Below, one piece after another: positions 12,613 to 25,870 of a stretch of DNA of 64,000 nucleotides. The position numbers were made by a program, and so were the translations under genes. The notes under the pieces were generated by a model. The model was not told where the DNA came from and searched no databases. It worked only from the letters and a program-made list of their open reading frames with translations. Each line of letters opens with the position of its first letter. The first letter of the stretch is position 1. The stretch is from the NCBI GenBank assembly GCA_030248195.1, contig JASAND010013255.1, positions 1 to 64,000 of the forward strand, in the 5' to 3' direction. Source of the DNA: Trissonchulus latispiculum. Taxonomy: Eukaryota > Nematoda > Enoplea > Enoplida > Ironidae.

Positions 12613-14031
12613 CCTATTGACCACTGGTCATTTTGCCTAAAACAGCGTTTTTCGGCGTTTTGGTTAGACATATGGGTAGGGGGGGGGGGGGGGGGGGGGG
12701 GGGTATATTAGCCGAAATCGATGGAGTGACCTTGGGTCAAACCGTCTATTTTTCGGCGTTTTGGTTGGGGGCATAGTGGGGGGATTTTGTTTGTCTTAAT
12801 GAGCACATTTTCAGATCGGACGGAAGCCACCACTGGTCACTACGGGTCTAGGTGGTCTCCTCAACCAGTGGTTCAACGGAAAAAAAAAAAAAAGGGGGGG
12901 GGGGGTTTCCTGACGTTTTGATATAGTAAACCGACAACGCTCAAATTTTGATGGGCATATTGCCGAAATCGGTGGTAGAGACCAGTGGTCACTACAACTG
13001 ACCACGAAAAAGGGCCCGATAGTCCTGTGTACTGTAAATTTTGGATGCTCGGCTACTTTTTTACCATACTGGAATCCATCATTAAGGCGAAAATTATTAT
13101 GCCGTCTACCTTTGTTAAGTTAAAAAAGAAAAATTTTTGAAAATTTCGGCCCACTGCAATTTGGTAATAAAAGGGGGATCCACTTTTTTTTGATGGGGAA
13201 TTATTTTCGGATTTTTCGACATACGAGCTAACGGTACATCAACATTGGAATATTGTCAGAGAAAAGTGCTACGAGGACAAGCATAGAAAAGTATATAATA
13301 TGGATGGTGAGAGTTTGCAGGAAATCAAGAGAGGACCAGCTTTGAAAATGCTTAATATGGGGCTAGGTTCTAAAGTTAGGTTGGTGGGCGAATCCAATAT
13401 ACATACCGAACAACGTTTGCGGGTTTGTACACGCGTTTGTCACATATACATAGTATTATACAATGTAATATACGTATAGAACGGTCAACATTAGAATAAA
13501 AATGTTGAACAGTAATTTGCGAGATAAATATGCAGTTGTCAGTTGCGGCAGTTTTGCCGCTACAGCACATACCTTTAAATTTAGTTATATCGGACAGAAA
13601 CATGGGGGATGTGGCGGTACTACAGTAGCGTTGTCAGACAATCGCTACGCTATAAAATTATTCCTTAGCAAATGCATAAAATGAACACTAAGCTAGACTT
13701 TTCTTGAAGGAAAAGTCTGACTTTATAATACATGGAAGTGGCTTATCAGTGGGATATAGATTATATCATCTAATTTAGAATGTCGAGCAAAAATTTCCAA
13801 GTTTATTTTGGGATATAGATGAACGTGGCAATATTTACAGCCCGCGAATATTTTTTCAACAGAGCACGCTTGTGCCCATACCCTTCTGCCCACAACCTAG
13901 TCCTCCTTTCTTTAGGTCCTCGCCCCATATTAAGCATTTTTGAAAAGCTAAATCCTCTCTTGATTTCGCAATCTCAATATTATCCACGTATGTATGTAGC
14001 TTTTTCTACGCTTCGGGAGCATTTTACTTGT

Positions 14032-14083
14032 CTTTAGTATATATTTGCCATTTGATACATAACTCTGCAAATATATACTAAAG
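14032..14083. repeat. Palindrome centre hairpin
   Basis: A perfect 17-bp inverted repeat, beginning CTTTAGTATATATTTGC at 14,032-14,048, flanks an 18-base spacer. It is the exact turning point of the two 14-kb arms. Confidence 0.9.
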
Positions 14084-15711
14084 ATAGGTAGGGTAACAAG
14101 AAATAAATGCTCCCCCGGAGCATAGAAAAGTAATAATATGGGTGGGATGTGGTGAGGTTGCGAAATCAAGAGAGGACTAGCTTTCAAAATGCTTAATATG
14201 GGGCTAGGTTCTGAAAAGAAAGGAGGACTAGGTTGTGGGCGAACTTTCACGCGGCACAGCGTCGCCGAACAACCCATATTTGCGGGCTGTAAATATTATA
14301 CATTCATCTATATCAGTTTCCAAACTTTAAATTATAGCTCCAGATTCTAAATTACATGATATAATCTATATCCGCCTATTCGTACTTCCATGTATTATAT
14401 AGTCAGACTTTTCCTTCAAGAAAGTCTAAGCTTACTGTTCATTTTATGCATTTATACAGACAGCATATTTAAAGAATAATTTTATAGCGATTGTCCTTGA
14501 CTGCAACCTTGCCGGATTGAACCAATAATTTTACCGCCACATCCCCATGTTTCTGTCCGATACTTGTCATAGTCCAACTAAATTTAAGGTATATATATAT
14601 ATATAGCTAGCCTAAAACTGCCCTGGCAAACAACTACTATATTTATCTCGCAAATTACCTGTTCAACATTTTTTATTCTAATGTTGACCGTTCTATACGT
14701 ATATTATACATGTGTATAATACTATGTATATGTGACAAACGCTGAAGCGAAGCGTGCAAACCCGCAAATATGGGTTGTTCGGCTTCGGCGACGCTGTGCC
14801 CATATTAGTTCGCCCGCAACCTAGTCCTCCTTTCTTTTAGAACCTAGCCCCATATTAAGCATTTTCAAAGCTAGTCCTCTCTTGATTTCGCAACCTCACC
14901 ACATCCATCCATATTATATACTTTTCTATGCTCCGGAGGAGCATTTTATTTTCTTGTCCTCGTAGCACTTTAAAGATTCTCTGACAATATTCCAATGTTG
15001 TTAAACATTGGCCTTAAGATTAGCTCGTATGTCGAGGCCGAGGGAGAATTCGCAAGGGGAGGCCTCCATGAACGAACTTCCCCATCAAAAAAGTGGATCC
15101 CCCTTTGTTACCAAATTTTGCAGTGAAAAAATCAGAAAGCGAAATTTTCAAAAATTTTCTTTTTTAACTTAACAAGGTTAATTAGACGGCATAGCTTAAT
15201 TTTTCGCCTTAATGATGGATTCCAGTGAGATTAATGAGTTAAGAAGTAGCCGAGCATCCCGCAGGGTACTTACAGTACACAGGACTATCGGGCCACTTTT
15301 CGTGGGGGTTTGCCAGTGGTCAGTAGGACGTAGTGACCACTGGTCACTTCCATCGGTTTCGGCAATATGCCCATTAAAACGAGCGTTGTCGATTTACTAT
15401 ATCAAAACGTCCGCAACTAAAACCCCGAAAAACTAAGTTTTAGGGAGTTAGACCACTGGTTAGTAGACCACCTAGACCGTAGTGACCAGTGGTCACTTCC
15501 GTCCGATCTGAAAATGTGCTCATTAAGACGAGCGTAATCGATTTACTATGCCCCCAACCAAAACGCCGAAAAATAGACCATTTGACCAGTGGTCACTTCA
15601 TCGGTTTCGGCAATATGCGCATTGAAACGAGCGTAGTCGATTTACTACATATGTCCCCAACCAAAACGCCGAAAAACGCTGTTTTAGGCCATTTGACCAG
15701 TGGTCAATAGG

Positions 15712-16132
15712 CTGGGTTTTCTTTAGTGGGGGGGTGGGGGGGGACCGCCCCACTTTTCTTCCCCCCCCCCACTCGACCCCTTCCCCCCACTCGTTACCCC
15801 GCTCTTTTTTGGGCTTCCGCCCCCACTCACTATAAGGTGCCCAGAAAATGCCAAATTTTTAGGATTTTTGGTCAAAATTTTCAAAAATTTTCCGGCTTCG
15901 CCGTAATTTTTTGGTTAAAAATCGTCTATTTTGGTACTAAATCTTTATTTTTGAGCACTTTTTAGCTTAGATGTAGCAGTATACGTAGAAAACACGCAAT
16001 TTTTACCGCATTTTTAGCATTTTTAGCCCATTTTATTCCCCCCCCACTTTTGGTCTTCCCCCCCCCCCACAAGTGGGGGGGGATCCCCCCCACTTTCCCC
16101 CCCCCACTTTTTTTGGGCTAGAGAAAACCCAG
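15712..16132. mobile_element. CTGGGTTT-ended MITE, right-arm copy
   Basis: Inverted partner of 12,203-12,612. Ends are CTGGGTTTTCTTTAG and CTAGAGAAAACCCAG; the 6-bp TSD AATAGG is at 15,706-15,711 and 16,133-16,138. Confidence 0.8.
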
Positions 16133-17363
16133 AATAGGCCCCATAGCCTGTAATGGCCAGTGGTCACTTCCGTCGGTTTTGGCGATATGCCCATTGAAAC
16201 AAGCGTAGTCGATTTACTATATATATATTTTCCCAACTTTGACCCTGGGCGAGGAACCACGGGAGCCATGCTGACCAGTGGTCACTTCAGGCGGTATCGG
16301 CAGTATGCCCATCGTTTTCAGCGACCCTGATTTACTCTATATGGGCACCACCCCAAGGCCGAAAAACACAAACTTTTCGCCCAAAGAGGCCAAAAAATGC
16401 AAAGTTTGGGCCCATCTCCTGAAAGCTACAGAGCGAAATTAAAAAAATCCCCCTCCTTACTTCGTGTGCATTGGCCGAAATATTCAAATGAAATAAACCA
16501 AACCGATCTAGCTGCTAGTCTGAGAAAAAAGTCCACCACAACCGAAGTGCCAAAATAGCGAAAGTCCGACTTTGGGGCCTTGGCACAGAGCCAAAATGGG
16601 CCAGGCGCCAAAATGACCAAAAAAGGTAGCATGGGGGATACTTTCTACCAACATATAACAGTAGCATTGGACCAAAATGCCCACAACGTTCCAACACTTC
16701 GCTAGAGCATGCACTTCCGAAAAGCGTTATTCACCTAGAAAATAAAAGCAAACGCAAACTAACTGTTGCCAAGTGCAAAAATTTGAAGTTTCGAATTCGA
16801 ACCAAAAGTATGGTGGTACTTGTAGTACTACTCGAGTACTTTACGATGGTAACATTTTTACCCCTCCCGGACCTCTAATAAGCTGGCTCCAGGCCAACAC
16901 TGTCTCCAGGGGGCCGCGCAGATGCCTTTACACCAATATTGCTATCGCGCCCCTACATAATACTGGCTATTTCCTAAGCCTAAATTTCTGGAGGGAGGAG
17001 ATCTGGAGATCAGATCTGGAGGGGGGCACAGATTTCTGGGGGGGGGGGGGAATTTTTCCAAAAAATGCTTAAAAATAAGCTATATATGGTCTGCTGCTGA
17101 GCCAGAAGTTGAACAATTTTTAACTTAAATTTAAGCTTAAGCTGGCTAAACAACGCTAAAAAAACCTGAAAATCCGGCGACGCCGGAAAACATTTTCAAA
17201 ATTGAACCTGAAAAACCCATTTTTTTGGTGACTTTTGACGTCTGGGGGGCCGGCAGGCCCTAATCCTGGAGAAAGCGATTCTGGGGGGGGCGACCCAAGT
17301 CTGGGAGGGGGAACGGGATTTCTGGGGGGGCCGACCCCCCACCCCCCCTCCTGTAGGAAAAAC

Positions 17364-17420
17364 CCAGTATATATATACGTACATATATATATATATATAT
17401 ATATAGTATATACGTATATA
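17364..17420. repeat. TA/CA-type microsatellite
   Basis: A run of TATATATA-type dinucleotides. The left-arm counterpart is near 10,900-10,960. Similar short (TA)n tracts occur near 2,276, 14,590 and 26,000. Confidence 0.85.
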
Positions 17421-17831
17421 TATTAGGGATGGACCGGAATTCCGGTTCCGGTACTTTTTGGTTCCGGTTCCGGTTATTGAAAACATACCGGAACCGGAAC
17501 CAATTTTAGCCTATTATCAAAAGTAAAATCTTAAAATTTTCAAACATTTTGTAAAATGTCTATAAACTTTTTGATAAAATTGCGATTCTTTTGTAAGCAG
17601 CAGGCGCGTAGCCAGGGGGGGGGCAAGGGGGGCATGCCCCCCCCCGAAATTGGGTTGCCCCCCTGGAAATATTTACCATCAGAAAATATTTATAACGCAG
17701 ACAGCATAAATGTAATATATATATACACAAGTAACAAAAATGCTCCGCACAAAAGGGGATAATATGTGTGTTGGGCCTATATCTATCCTTTAAATTCCGG
17801 TTGAGAAAGGCATAAATCCGACACCGCAAAA

Positions 17832-18910
17832 GTTGCTCAGCTCACTTAGGGCTTTCATTTGATACCAAATTTTACCACTTTTGAAAAATTATATATATTT
17901 TTGACCCAAAATCGCCTAAGTCCCCACCCCACCCCACCACAGCACTCTACAGCCACTCTGGCTATGCAGTTCTGTGACAAAAGTTGCTCAGCTCACTTAG
18001 TGCTTTCATTTGATACCAAATTTGACCACTTTTGAAAAATTTTATTTTTGACCCAAAATCGCCTAAGTCCCCACCCCACCCCACCACAGCACTCTACAGC
18101 CACTCTGGCTATGCAGTTCTGTGACAAAAGTTGCTCAGCTCACTTAGGGCTTTCATTTGATACCAAATTTTACCACTTTTGAAAAATTTTATTTTTGACT
18201 CAAAATCGCCTAAGTCCCCACGCCACCCCACCACAGCACTCTACAGCCACTTTGGGTATGCAGTTCTATGACAAAAGTTGCTCAGCTCACTTAGGGCTTT
18301 CATTTGATACCAAATTTTACCACTTTTGAAAAATTTTATTTTTGACCCAAAATCGCCTAAGTCGACACGCCACCCCACCACAGCACTCTACAGCCACTCT
18401 GGCTATGCAGTTCTGTGACAAAAGTTGCTCAGCTCACTTAGTGCTTTCATTTGATACCAAATTTGACCACTTTTGAAAAATTTTATTTTTGACCCAAAAT
18501 CGCCTAAGTCCCCACCCCACCCCACCACAGCACTCTACAGCCACTCTGGCTATGCAGTTCTGTGACAAAAGTTGCTCAGCTCACTTAGGGCTTTCATTTG
18601 ATACCAAATTTTACCACTTTTGAAAAATTTTATTTTTGACTCAAAATCGCCTAAGTCCCCACGCCACCCCACCACAGCACTCTACAGCCACTTTGGGTAT
18701 GCAGTTCTATGACAAAAGTTGCTCAGCTCACTTAGGGCTTTCATTTGATACCAAATTTTACCACTTTTGAAAAATTTTATTTTTGACCCAAAATCGCCTA
18801 AGTCGACACGCCACCCCACCACAGCACTCTACAGCCACTTTGGGTATGCAGTTCTATGACAAAAGTTGCTCAGCTCACTTAGGGCTTTCATTTGATACCA
18901 AATTTGACCA
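17832..18910. repeat. 147-bp satellite array with 3-unit higher-order period
   Basis: GTTGCTCAGCTCACTTAG recurs at about 17,832, 17,984, 18,130, 18,278, 18,425, 18,571, 18,718 and 18,866, giving 146-148 bp spacing after a slightly longer first unit. Variants repeat every third unit (TTAGTGC at 17,998 and 18,440; CCCACGCCACC at 18,217 and 18,659; GTCGACACGCC at 18,361 and 18,803). That is a ~441-bp higher-order repeat. Confidence 0.9.
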
Positions 18911-18949
18911 CTTTTGAGAAACTTTTTTTCGACCATTTGACCCTCCCAC

Positions 18950-19335
18950 CCGACTGACCCTTCAAACGGCAAAGTAGAACCAGCCCAGCAAAATAGGTAC
19001 GTCGGACGGCAAAAAGAATACCGGGAATGAGCTGGGCACACCAGAAAACCCCTATAGACAAAGTTTTGAGAGGCCAGGTAGAGCCTACTATGGACCTCCA
19101 GGAAGCGGTTTCCGACTTGACCCTCCCGACGGCAAAGTAGAACCAGCCCAGCAATATAGACACGTCGGACGGCAAAACGGGTACCGGGAATGAGCTGGGC
19201 ACACCGGAAAACCCCTATAGACAAAGTTTTGAGAGGCCAGGTAGAGCCTACTATGGACCTCCAGGAAGCGGTTTCCGACTTGACCCTCCCGACGGCAAAG
19301 TGGAACCAGCCCAGCAAGATGGGTGGGTCTGACGG
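18950..19335. repeat. 162/163-bp tandem repeat, right-arm copy
   Basis: Inverted counterpart of 8,985-9,345, directly flanking the 147-bp array. Confidence 0.75.
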
Positions 19336-20480
19336 TAAAACCAGGGTTCATGCGGACTTTTCAGCTTCAATTTCCAGGTTTTTCCAGGTTTTTCAAGGTT
19401 TTCAACGGCAATTTTCCAGGTTTTGTATTATTAAATTTTGATCAAATCAGTGTAAATTTGGAGCATTTTTGGGGTATCAGGTTCTTAAAATCAGCGATGC
19501 ACTGGACCCAAGCATGACAACAAGGCCCCTGTCCTGACATAATTAAAGTAATGGTAAATCTAGGCTGGGTTTTTCCGGAAAAATGCGGAAAACTAGTTTT
19601 TTTCGGCTTTTATAGTATTTTTGATAACCCCAATGATTTTAAACTGCTTCTGGAGCGCTCAAAAGTATAATTTTAACGAATTAAAGCGTTAAACAGTATT
19701 TTAAAGCTACAAATAAAAATCTAGACCGCCTCCAAGAATTTTTAGAATTTTTCAAATATATATATATATAATTTCGAAAACTTTCAAAAAATTTTCAACA
19801 GTTTCCCAAAGTTTTCAAATATTTGAACTTATACATCGGGTTTTCCGGTGCCCATCGTGCGGTAACTATTGGTATTTTCAATCAAACTTTTGGAAATATG
19901 AAGGCTAAAAATATATTGTAAGTTAAATCTTTACAAAACCTGTAATTTGTTAAAATCAGAAAGAGTAATGTTAAAGTGTTAAAAATACAAATCTAGCATT
20001 AAAAAGTGTAAAAACCAATCTCTTTAAAAGTCTGGAAACTATATACATAATAAAGAACGAATGCAAAATTGTTTATAATATTTTTACTTTTTTTGCAATT
20101 TATATACATTCCTATTACATATTTTTAATTTCGAGGGCGTAAATGTACGAAAATCGCTTCTCGGGGTTATAAACGCAATAAAAGCACTTAACGTCGAGTT
20201 AATGAGTTTTTAGCAGTTTTTAAAATCAGATTAAAGAGTCTTAGCCTCATTTTACGCACCGTGCTCGTTAAGCTATGAATAGCAGACGAAAAATAGATAC
20301 GCAGGGGCACTCGCGTAGCAAGAAAAATTTTCGAGGGGGAATGTAAAAATTGTCCGAGGGGTCTGGGGGCGGAACCACCCAGAAGCTGAGAAATATTTCT
20401 ATTTGTGACCTTCGTGGAATTTTTAAAGAGCATTCTTTGCAATTAAAAGTACATAAGGCCCTATCATGTGTTGATGTACC

Positions 20481-20860
20481 CAGGGTATTTTTTACAGGGG
20501 GGGGGGGGGGGGCCCAAATTGACCTTCCCCCGCCCCGCCCGAAAATGCCCCCTTCCCCTGAAATCGCCCCCTCCCGGGATTTTGGGCTTCCCCCTTAATG
20601 AGGTCTACATTTTTTCCAAAAATGGTCAAATTTGCAAAAATTTTCCGGCTTCGCCGGAGATTTTTTCGTAAAAATGGCTATTTATACCTTAAATCCTGGC
20701 ATTTTTGAGAACTTTTTGTGCTTCACCATGCAAAATACGCCAAGAAATACCATTTTTTGGCTCATTTTTGCAAAAAATCTCCCCCCCCCCCGAAAATTTC
20801 TTCCCCCGCTCCCCCCGGGAAGCCCCCCCCCCCGGAAAAAAATCCCTAAAAAATACCCTG
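20481..20860 (-). mobile_element. hAT-like MITE, G-run family, right-arm copy
   Basis: Inverted counterpart of 7,450-7,823, bounded by CAGGGTATTTTTTA and AATACCCTG with the matching TSD GATGTACC at 20,473-20,480 and 20,861-20,868. The shared target site shows it was copied with the arm. Confidence 0.85.
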
Positions 20861-22649
20861 GATGTACCCAAATTATGTAAACGCTGGTTAAAGTAGGGTA
20901 TTTGGTAATTGGTACTCATTTTGGGCTACGAAACTAATTATGATGGCATAATGCACTTATAATATTTTGCGACGGAGGTGCGAAAATGTTTTGGCAAATG
21001 GGGCGTTTTCCATAATTTGGCACGGAAACAATTTCTGGGAGGGTCCACAATTTCGGAGGGACTTCCCCCCATCCCCCCGTGGCTACGCGCCTGCATTTTT
21101 AAACTCGACTGCGTAAATGCGTAGAATTTACGCAAAAAATCTTGCAACCAACGGGAATTTTGGGTGGGTGAGGAGCCCCACAAAAGTAGAACAATTTTTA
21201 AAAGCAGGACCTCCTGGATAAACCGTGCTGTACTTTTGCAGCACTCCACTGCAGCGCAACCACATAGTAACATCGTCATAAGTATACGAAACGTATCTAT
21301 AATAGTTTGTCATGTCCTAAACTATCTGTATGTCGAATTTCAAATACCAGTGACGAATGAATAACTTGTTATCGAAGGTGCTGTGTTTGGGGCAGCACAT
21401 ACAGCACGGTGGAAGCTAGAGAGTGCACCAACTAACATAGCTACAGCTCCCCCTTACTACAGACATAATTTTCACCAAGTTTCATATGTTTAGCCGTTTA
21501 CAGTAAGTCTACAGACGATGAGTGCTACGGTTGCTGCATAATAGTACAGCACGATAGCAGCACCGCACAGAGCTGAGACTATGCTCATTGTGTTCCTGCG
21601 ACCCCGATAACCCTTATATGCGTCCCACTACATGGCCCAAAACAGCATATTTAGGCCTATTTTTGACTATTTTCTGTGGAGTTGGGACTTAGAAATTTTC
21701 CAAAAATGGCTATTTATCTTTGGGCCGGCCGCCAGAACGATCCTGGCCAGATATCAAAAATCGCCCTCGTTAGGACATATAAACCCTTCCGTAGATTCTT
21801 ATGCAACAAACCACGTCTCTCTAGCGTCTTCCCTGAGTCCTGTAGTTTGACAAAAATTTGGCCATTTTAGCGCCAAGTCCACTTTTGGCCGGCCGTACAG
21901 ATGGCTGGCCGGGCCGGGCAGCGAAAAAAATATCAAAAAGGTTCACTTTCGGCCTTTCGGGGTATACACGTTCAGAAAAACCAAACTTCACCTGCTGAAA
22001 ATGCCCAGATCGTTCTAACACTCCGACAGAAAATTGCATTTTTCCAAGCGTGACTTACAGGAAAAAAAAACAAACGGACCAAACTTGTCCGGAAGCGAAA
22101 ATTTTCAAAGTTGGAAATTTTGACCAAAACTTTTTTGCGACTTGTATTATATACTCGTCGTGTAGATTCCAACGATACCAAAATCATCCAGTTTGGTTGA
22201 GTATTTAGCTGGCACGGAGCTCGAACGGGTTTCCAAATGCCGCACTGAGCCTTTTACACCCATATATATTATAATGTTACACCCATATTATAATATTTAT
22301 AGCCCCATGCTATAAAACACACAATACCATGCCAAGTAGAAAACTATGTACAGAAACAGACCATGAGTGAAAAGCTGACAAACCGGGCTAAACAAAATTC
22401 GGGCAATTTTTTCAATTTCAATGGTAAATATAAGAAATTTGGTGAAATTTTACAATCAATCAGCAAATTCCAGGTTTTTCCAGGTTTTTCCAGGTGTTTA
22501 CCCAAATTCCAGGTTTTTCCAGGTATTTCCAAGTTTTTCCAGGTCGCATGAACCCTGTAAAACTGACTGCGGGAATCGTTTCTCCGTGCCAGAAAACCAT
22601 TGTATGAAAGATTTGAGCTTTCAAAGTTAAATAGATAACGTAACGTTCG

Positions 22650-24585
22650 ACCTGAGCGACGACCACAAAAATGGTCACTTTTCGCTATGAGCCGACTTTG
22701 CGGCGCCACTGCGGCGCTGTGGCGCAGCTGCGGCGCAAAAAAAGTTGTGATTCTTAAATTCTTTAGAGGGTACTACTAGACCCCATAGCCCTTTTGGCCC
22801 ACCGCTGCAGATCACGTGAAAGCGGCGAACATTATGTACAATACAACCATCAAATAGGAGAAACCGGAAAAAAACATCGCCGCCATAACCGGTCCGGGGC
22901 GCAACTTCTTAACGGTAAGTGATACGGGGCTGAAACTTCACAGACATACTAAACTCGATGTGCTCTACAATTTGCGCATGAAATCTGCGTAGGATCTGCG
23001 CAGGATTTTGCGCAGCTTCTGCGCAGCTTATTTTACACTGTCTCCAGCCACTTTTCACACATATTATAGGGGTCGCTGCCGCGACCCCTATGATACCTTA
23101 TCTTAGTTAGTATAATGTCGTAAGGGGGTCCATTTTTGGGCCTTTTTTCGACTTTCTCCGATCTCGCTGATTTTTACATATTTTATTGTCAAAACGGTAC
23201 ATTTTAACGAGTTTTTAAAGTCGTAAGTCTTATGGTTGTCGAGTAATTTCACCTCAAAGTTGAGGATCCATGTGTTGAACATAAGAAATTTAAAAAGTTG
23301 TCATTTTTCGCGTGCGCCAAAAAAATCAACCGACAAACTTTGATGAATCTGGACAAATTATACATTAAAATAACGCTGAAATGTTAAACTGCGGAACCCT
23401 GAAATTAGAATTTTAATTTAGGCCCTTAACATTTTTAATTAATTTTTAAATGATTAAAATTTGATTTGATGCTTTTATTTGATTTAATCCTTCAAAAATG
23501 AAATAAAAAGGCCTAAATTAAAATTCTAATTCCAGGGTACCGCAGTTGAACATTTTTGCGTTATTTTAATGTATATATAATTTGTCCAGATTCATCAACG
23601 TTTGTCGGAAGATTTTTTTGGCGAACGCGAAAAAAATGACAACTTTTTAAATTTCCTTTAAGGTGAAGTTACTCGACAACCCTAGGACTTACGACTGTAA
23701 TTTTAAAAACTCGTTAAAATATACCATTTGGACAATAAGATATGTGAAAATCAGTGAGATCGGAGAAAGTAAAAAATGACCCAAAAATGGACCCTCCCCC
23801 TTATGTCAGAAAAATGTTGGCTTGCCCCCCCCTTAAGTCAGAAAAATTTTGGCTTGCCCCCCCCCGAAATTTTTTTCTGGCTACGCTAGTGGTAAGCAGA
23901 ATATTATTTTCTCAAAAAATTTTGCCTGCGGCGCTATTTTTTCTGAAAAATACTCAAAAGCCTTTTATAAAAATATTCAGCCTAACCAAGAAATTACTTT
24001 TTATTTGACAGTAAATCTCCTTTAGAACTTAAATTGCATTGGATTAAATCATTTATCAAAACACGCTGTAATAAAGTATATATATATATACATACATATA
24101 TATATATATATATATACCTATATATATATATATATATCATAGGGGTCGCGGCAGCGACCCCTATAATATGTGTCAAAAGTCCCTGGAGACACCGTAAAAT
24201 AAGCTGCGCAGAGGCTGCGCAAAATCCTGCGCAGATTTCATGCGCAAATTGTAGAGCACATCGAGTTTAGTATGTGTGTGAAGTTTCAGCCCCGTATCAC
24301 TTTCCGTTAAAAAAGTTGTGCCCCGGACCGGTTATGGCGGCGATGTTTTTTTCCGGTTTCTCCTAATTCATGGTCGTATTGTCCTGACTTTCCGCCTCTT
24401 TCAAGTAATCTGCAGCGGAGGCCGGACCTAAAGGGGTATAGGGTCTGGTAGTACCCCATGCGCCATTTAAGAATCGCTACTTTTTTGCGCCGCAGGTGCG
24501 CCACAGCGCCGCCGCAAAGTCGGCTCAGAGCGAAAAGTGACCATTTTTGTGGTCGCTGCGCAGCTCGAACGTTAAGAGCTGGAGC
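22650..24585. repeat. Nested inverted repeat, right-arm copy
   Basis: Inverted counterpart of 3,735-5,680, with the (TA)n tract at about 24,078-24,138. Confidence 0.7.
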
Positions 24586-24799
24586 CGATTTCTTTTTATA
24601 TTCAGAAACTACATATATTGAACTAACTAAATAGCTAAGTCTCGTTTCTCTATCACTTCCCATGCGACCACAGTGGCCGGTCAAAAATGGTGAAAATTCG
24701 AAAAATGGAAAATCGAAATTTCTCGCTGTGTATTCAACTTAGAAAGCTCAATTCTTTCATACAAAGGTTTTCTGGCACGGCGAATTGATTCCCGTAAGC

Positions 24800-25190
24800 A
24801 GTTTTGCCGTCGGACCCACCCATATTGCTGGGCTGGTTCCACTTTGCTGTCGGGAGGGTCAAGTCGGTACCGACTTCCAAGAACACCATATAGGACTGTG
24901 CATAGCCTCTCAACACCTTGTCCATAGGGGTTTTCTGGTGCGCCCAGCTCATTTCCGGTGTCCGTTTTGCCGTCCGACCCACCCATTTTGCTGGGCTGGT
25001 TCCACTTTGCTGTCGGGAGGGTCAAGTCGGTACCGACTTCCAAGAACACCATATAGGACTGTGCATAGCCTCTCAAAACTTTGTCCATAGGGGTTTTCTG
25101 GTGCGCCCAGCTCATTTCCGGAGTCCGTTTTGCCGTCCGACCCACCCATTTTGCTGGACTGGCTCCACTTTGCCGTTTGAAGGGTAAATC
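24800..25190. repeat. 163-bp tandem repeat, right-arm copy
   Basis: Inverted counterpart of 3,135-3,525, with the same period and motifs (GCTGGGCTGGTTCC, TCAAGTCGGTACC). Confidence 0.8.
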
Positions 25191-25204
25191 GGGTAGGGGG
25201 TCAA

Positions 25205-25870
25205 GTGGTCAAAAATAAGATTTTTTAAAAGTGGTCAAATTTGGTACCAGATGAAAGCGCTAAGTGAGCTGAACAACTTTTGTCATAGAATTGCATGCTC
25301 AAAGTGGCTGTAGAGTGCTGTGGTGGGGTGGGGTGGGGTGGGGACTTAGGCGATTTTGGGTCAAAAATGAAATTTTTCAAAAGTGGTCAAATTTGGTACC
25401 AAATGAAAGCCCTTAGCGAGCTGAGCAACTTTTGTCATAGAACTGCATGCTTAAAGTGGCTGTAGAGTGCTGTGGTGGGGTGGTGTGGGGACTTAGGCGA
25501 TTTTGGGTCAAAAATGAAATTTTTCAAAAGTGGTCAAATTTGGTACCAAATGAAAGCCCGCATCGAACTGAGCAACTTTTGTCATAGAAGTGCGTACCTA
25601 AAGTGGCTGTAGAGGGCTGTGGTGGGGTGGGGTAGGCGATTTTGGGTCAAAAATTAAAATTTTCAAAAGTGGTCAAATTAGGTACCAAATGAAAGCCCGC
25701 ATCGAACTGAGCAACTTTTGTCATAGAAGTGCGTACCTAAAGTGGCTGTAGAGGCCTGTGGTGGGGTGGGGTGGGGACTTAGGCGATTTTGGGTCAAAAA
25801 TTAAAATTTTCAAAAGTGGTCAAATTTCGAGTCAAATGAAGGCCCGCATCGAACTGAACAACTTTCGCCA
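25205..25870. repeat. 147-bp satellite units, right arm outer locus
   Basis: Four to five diverged units in the opposite orientation to the 17.8-kb array (GGTCAAATTTGGTACC, GGCTGTAGAGTGCTGTGG). Partner of 2,430-3,110. Confidence 0.75.

Larger units (their letters stand above)
1..14048. repeat. Left arm of a ~28 kb inverted repeat
   Basis: This stretch is the reverse complement of 14,067-28,269, in the same order. Matching landmarks are the tRNA-like SINE (444 and 27,820), the hAT-like MITE (7,450 and 20,860), the CTGGG-ended MITE (12,203 and 16,132), the 163-bp arrays (3.1 and 25.1 kb) and the AAGTCTGAC/GTCAGACTT segment near 13.7 and 14.4 kb. Paired elements carry the same TSDs, so their insertions predate the duplication. 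The arms differ by substitutions, homopolymer lengths and some larger indels. Window position 1 pairs with about 28,269, so the arm extends beyond the window. Apart from the listed elements it is AT-rich non-coding sequence (for example 830-2,150, 5.7-7.4, 8.0-8.9 and 13.0-13.9 kb), where I see no gene. Open frames here follow G-runs or repeats. Confidence 0.9.

Noticed and set aside
12448..12711. Gly/Pro-rich frames in G/C-run elements (also 7.5-8.0, 28.2-28.9 and 61-63.6 kb)
   Set aside because: The frames arise from homopolymer tracts inside MITEs, on both strands, with no domains.
17832..18910. CRISPR-like array
   Set aside because: The units are continuous 147-bp tandem copies without spacer/repeat alternation, in eukaryotic DNA.
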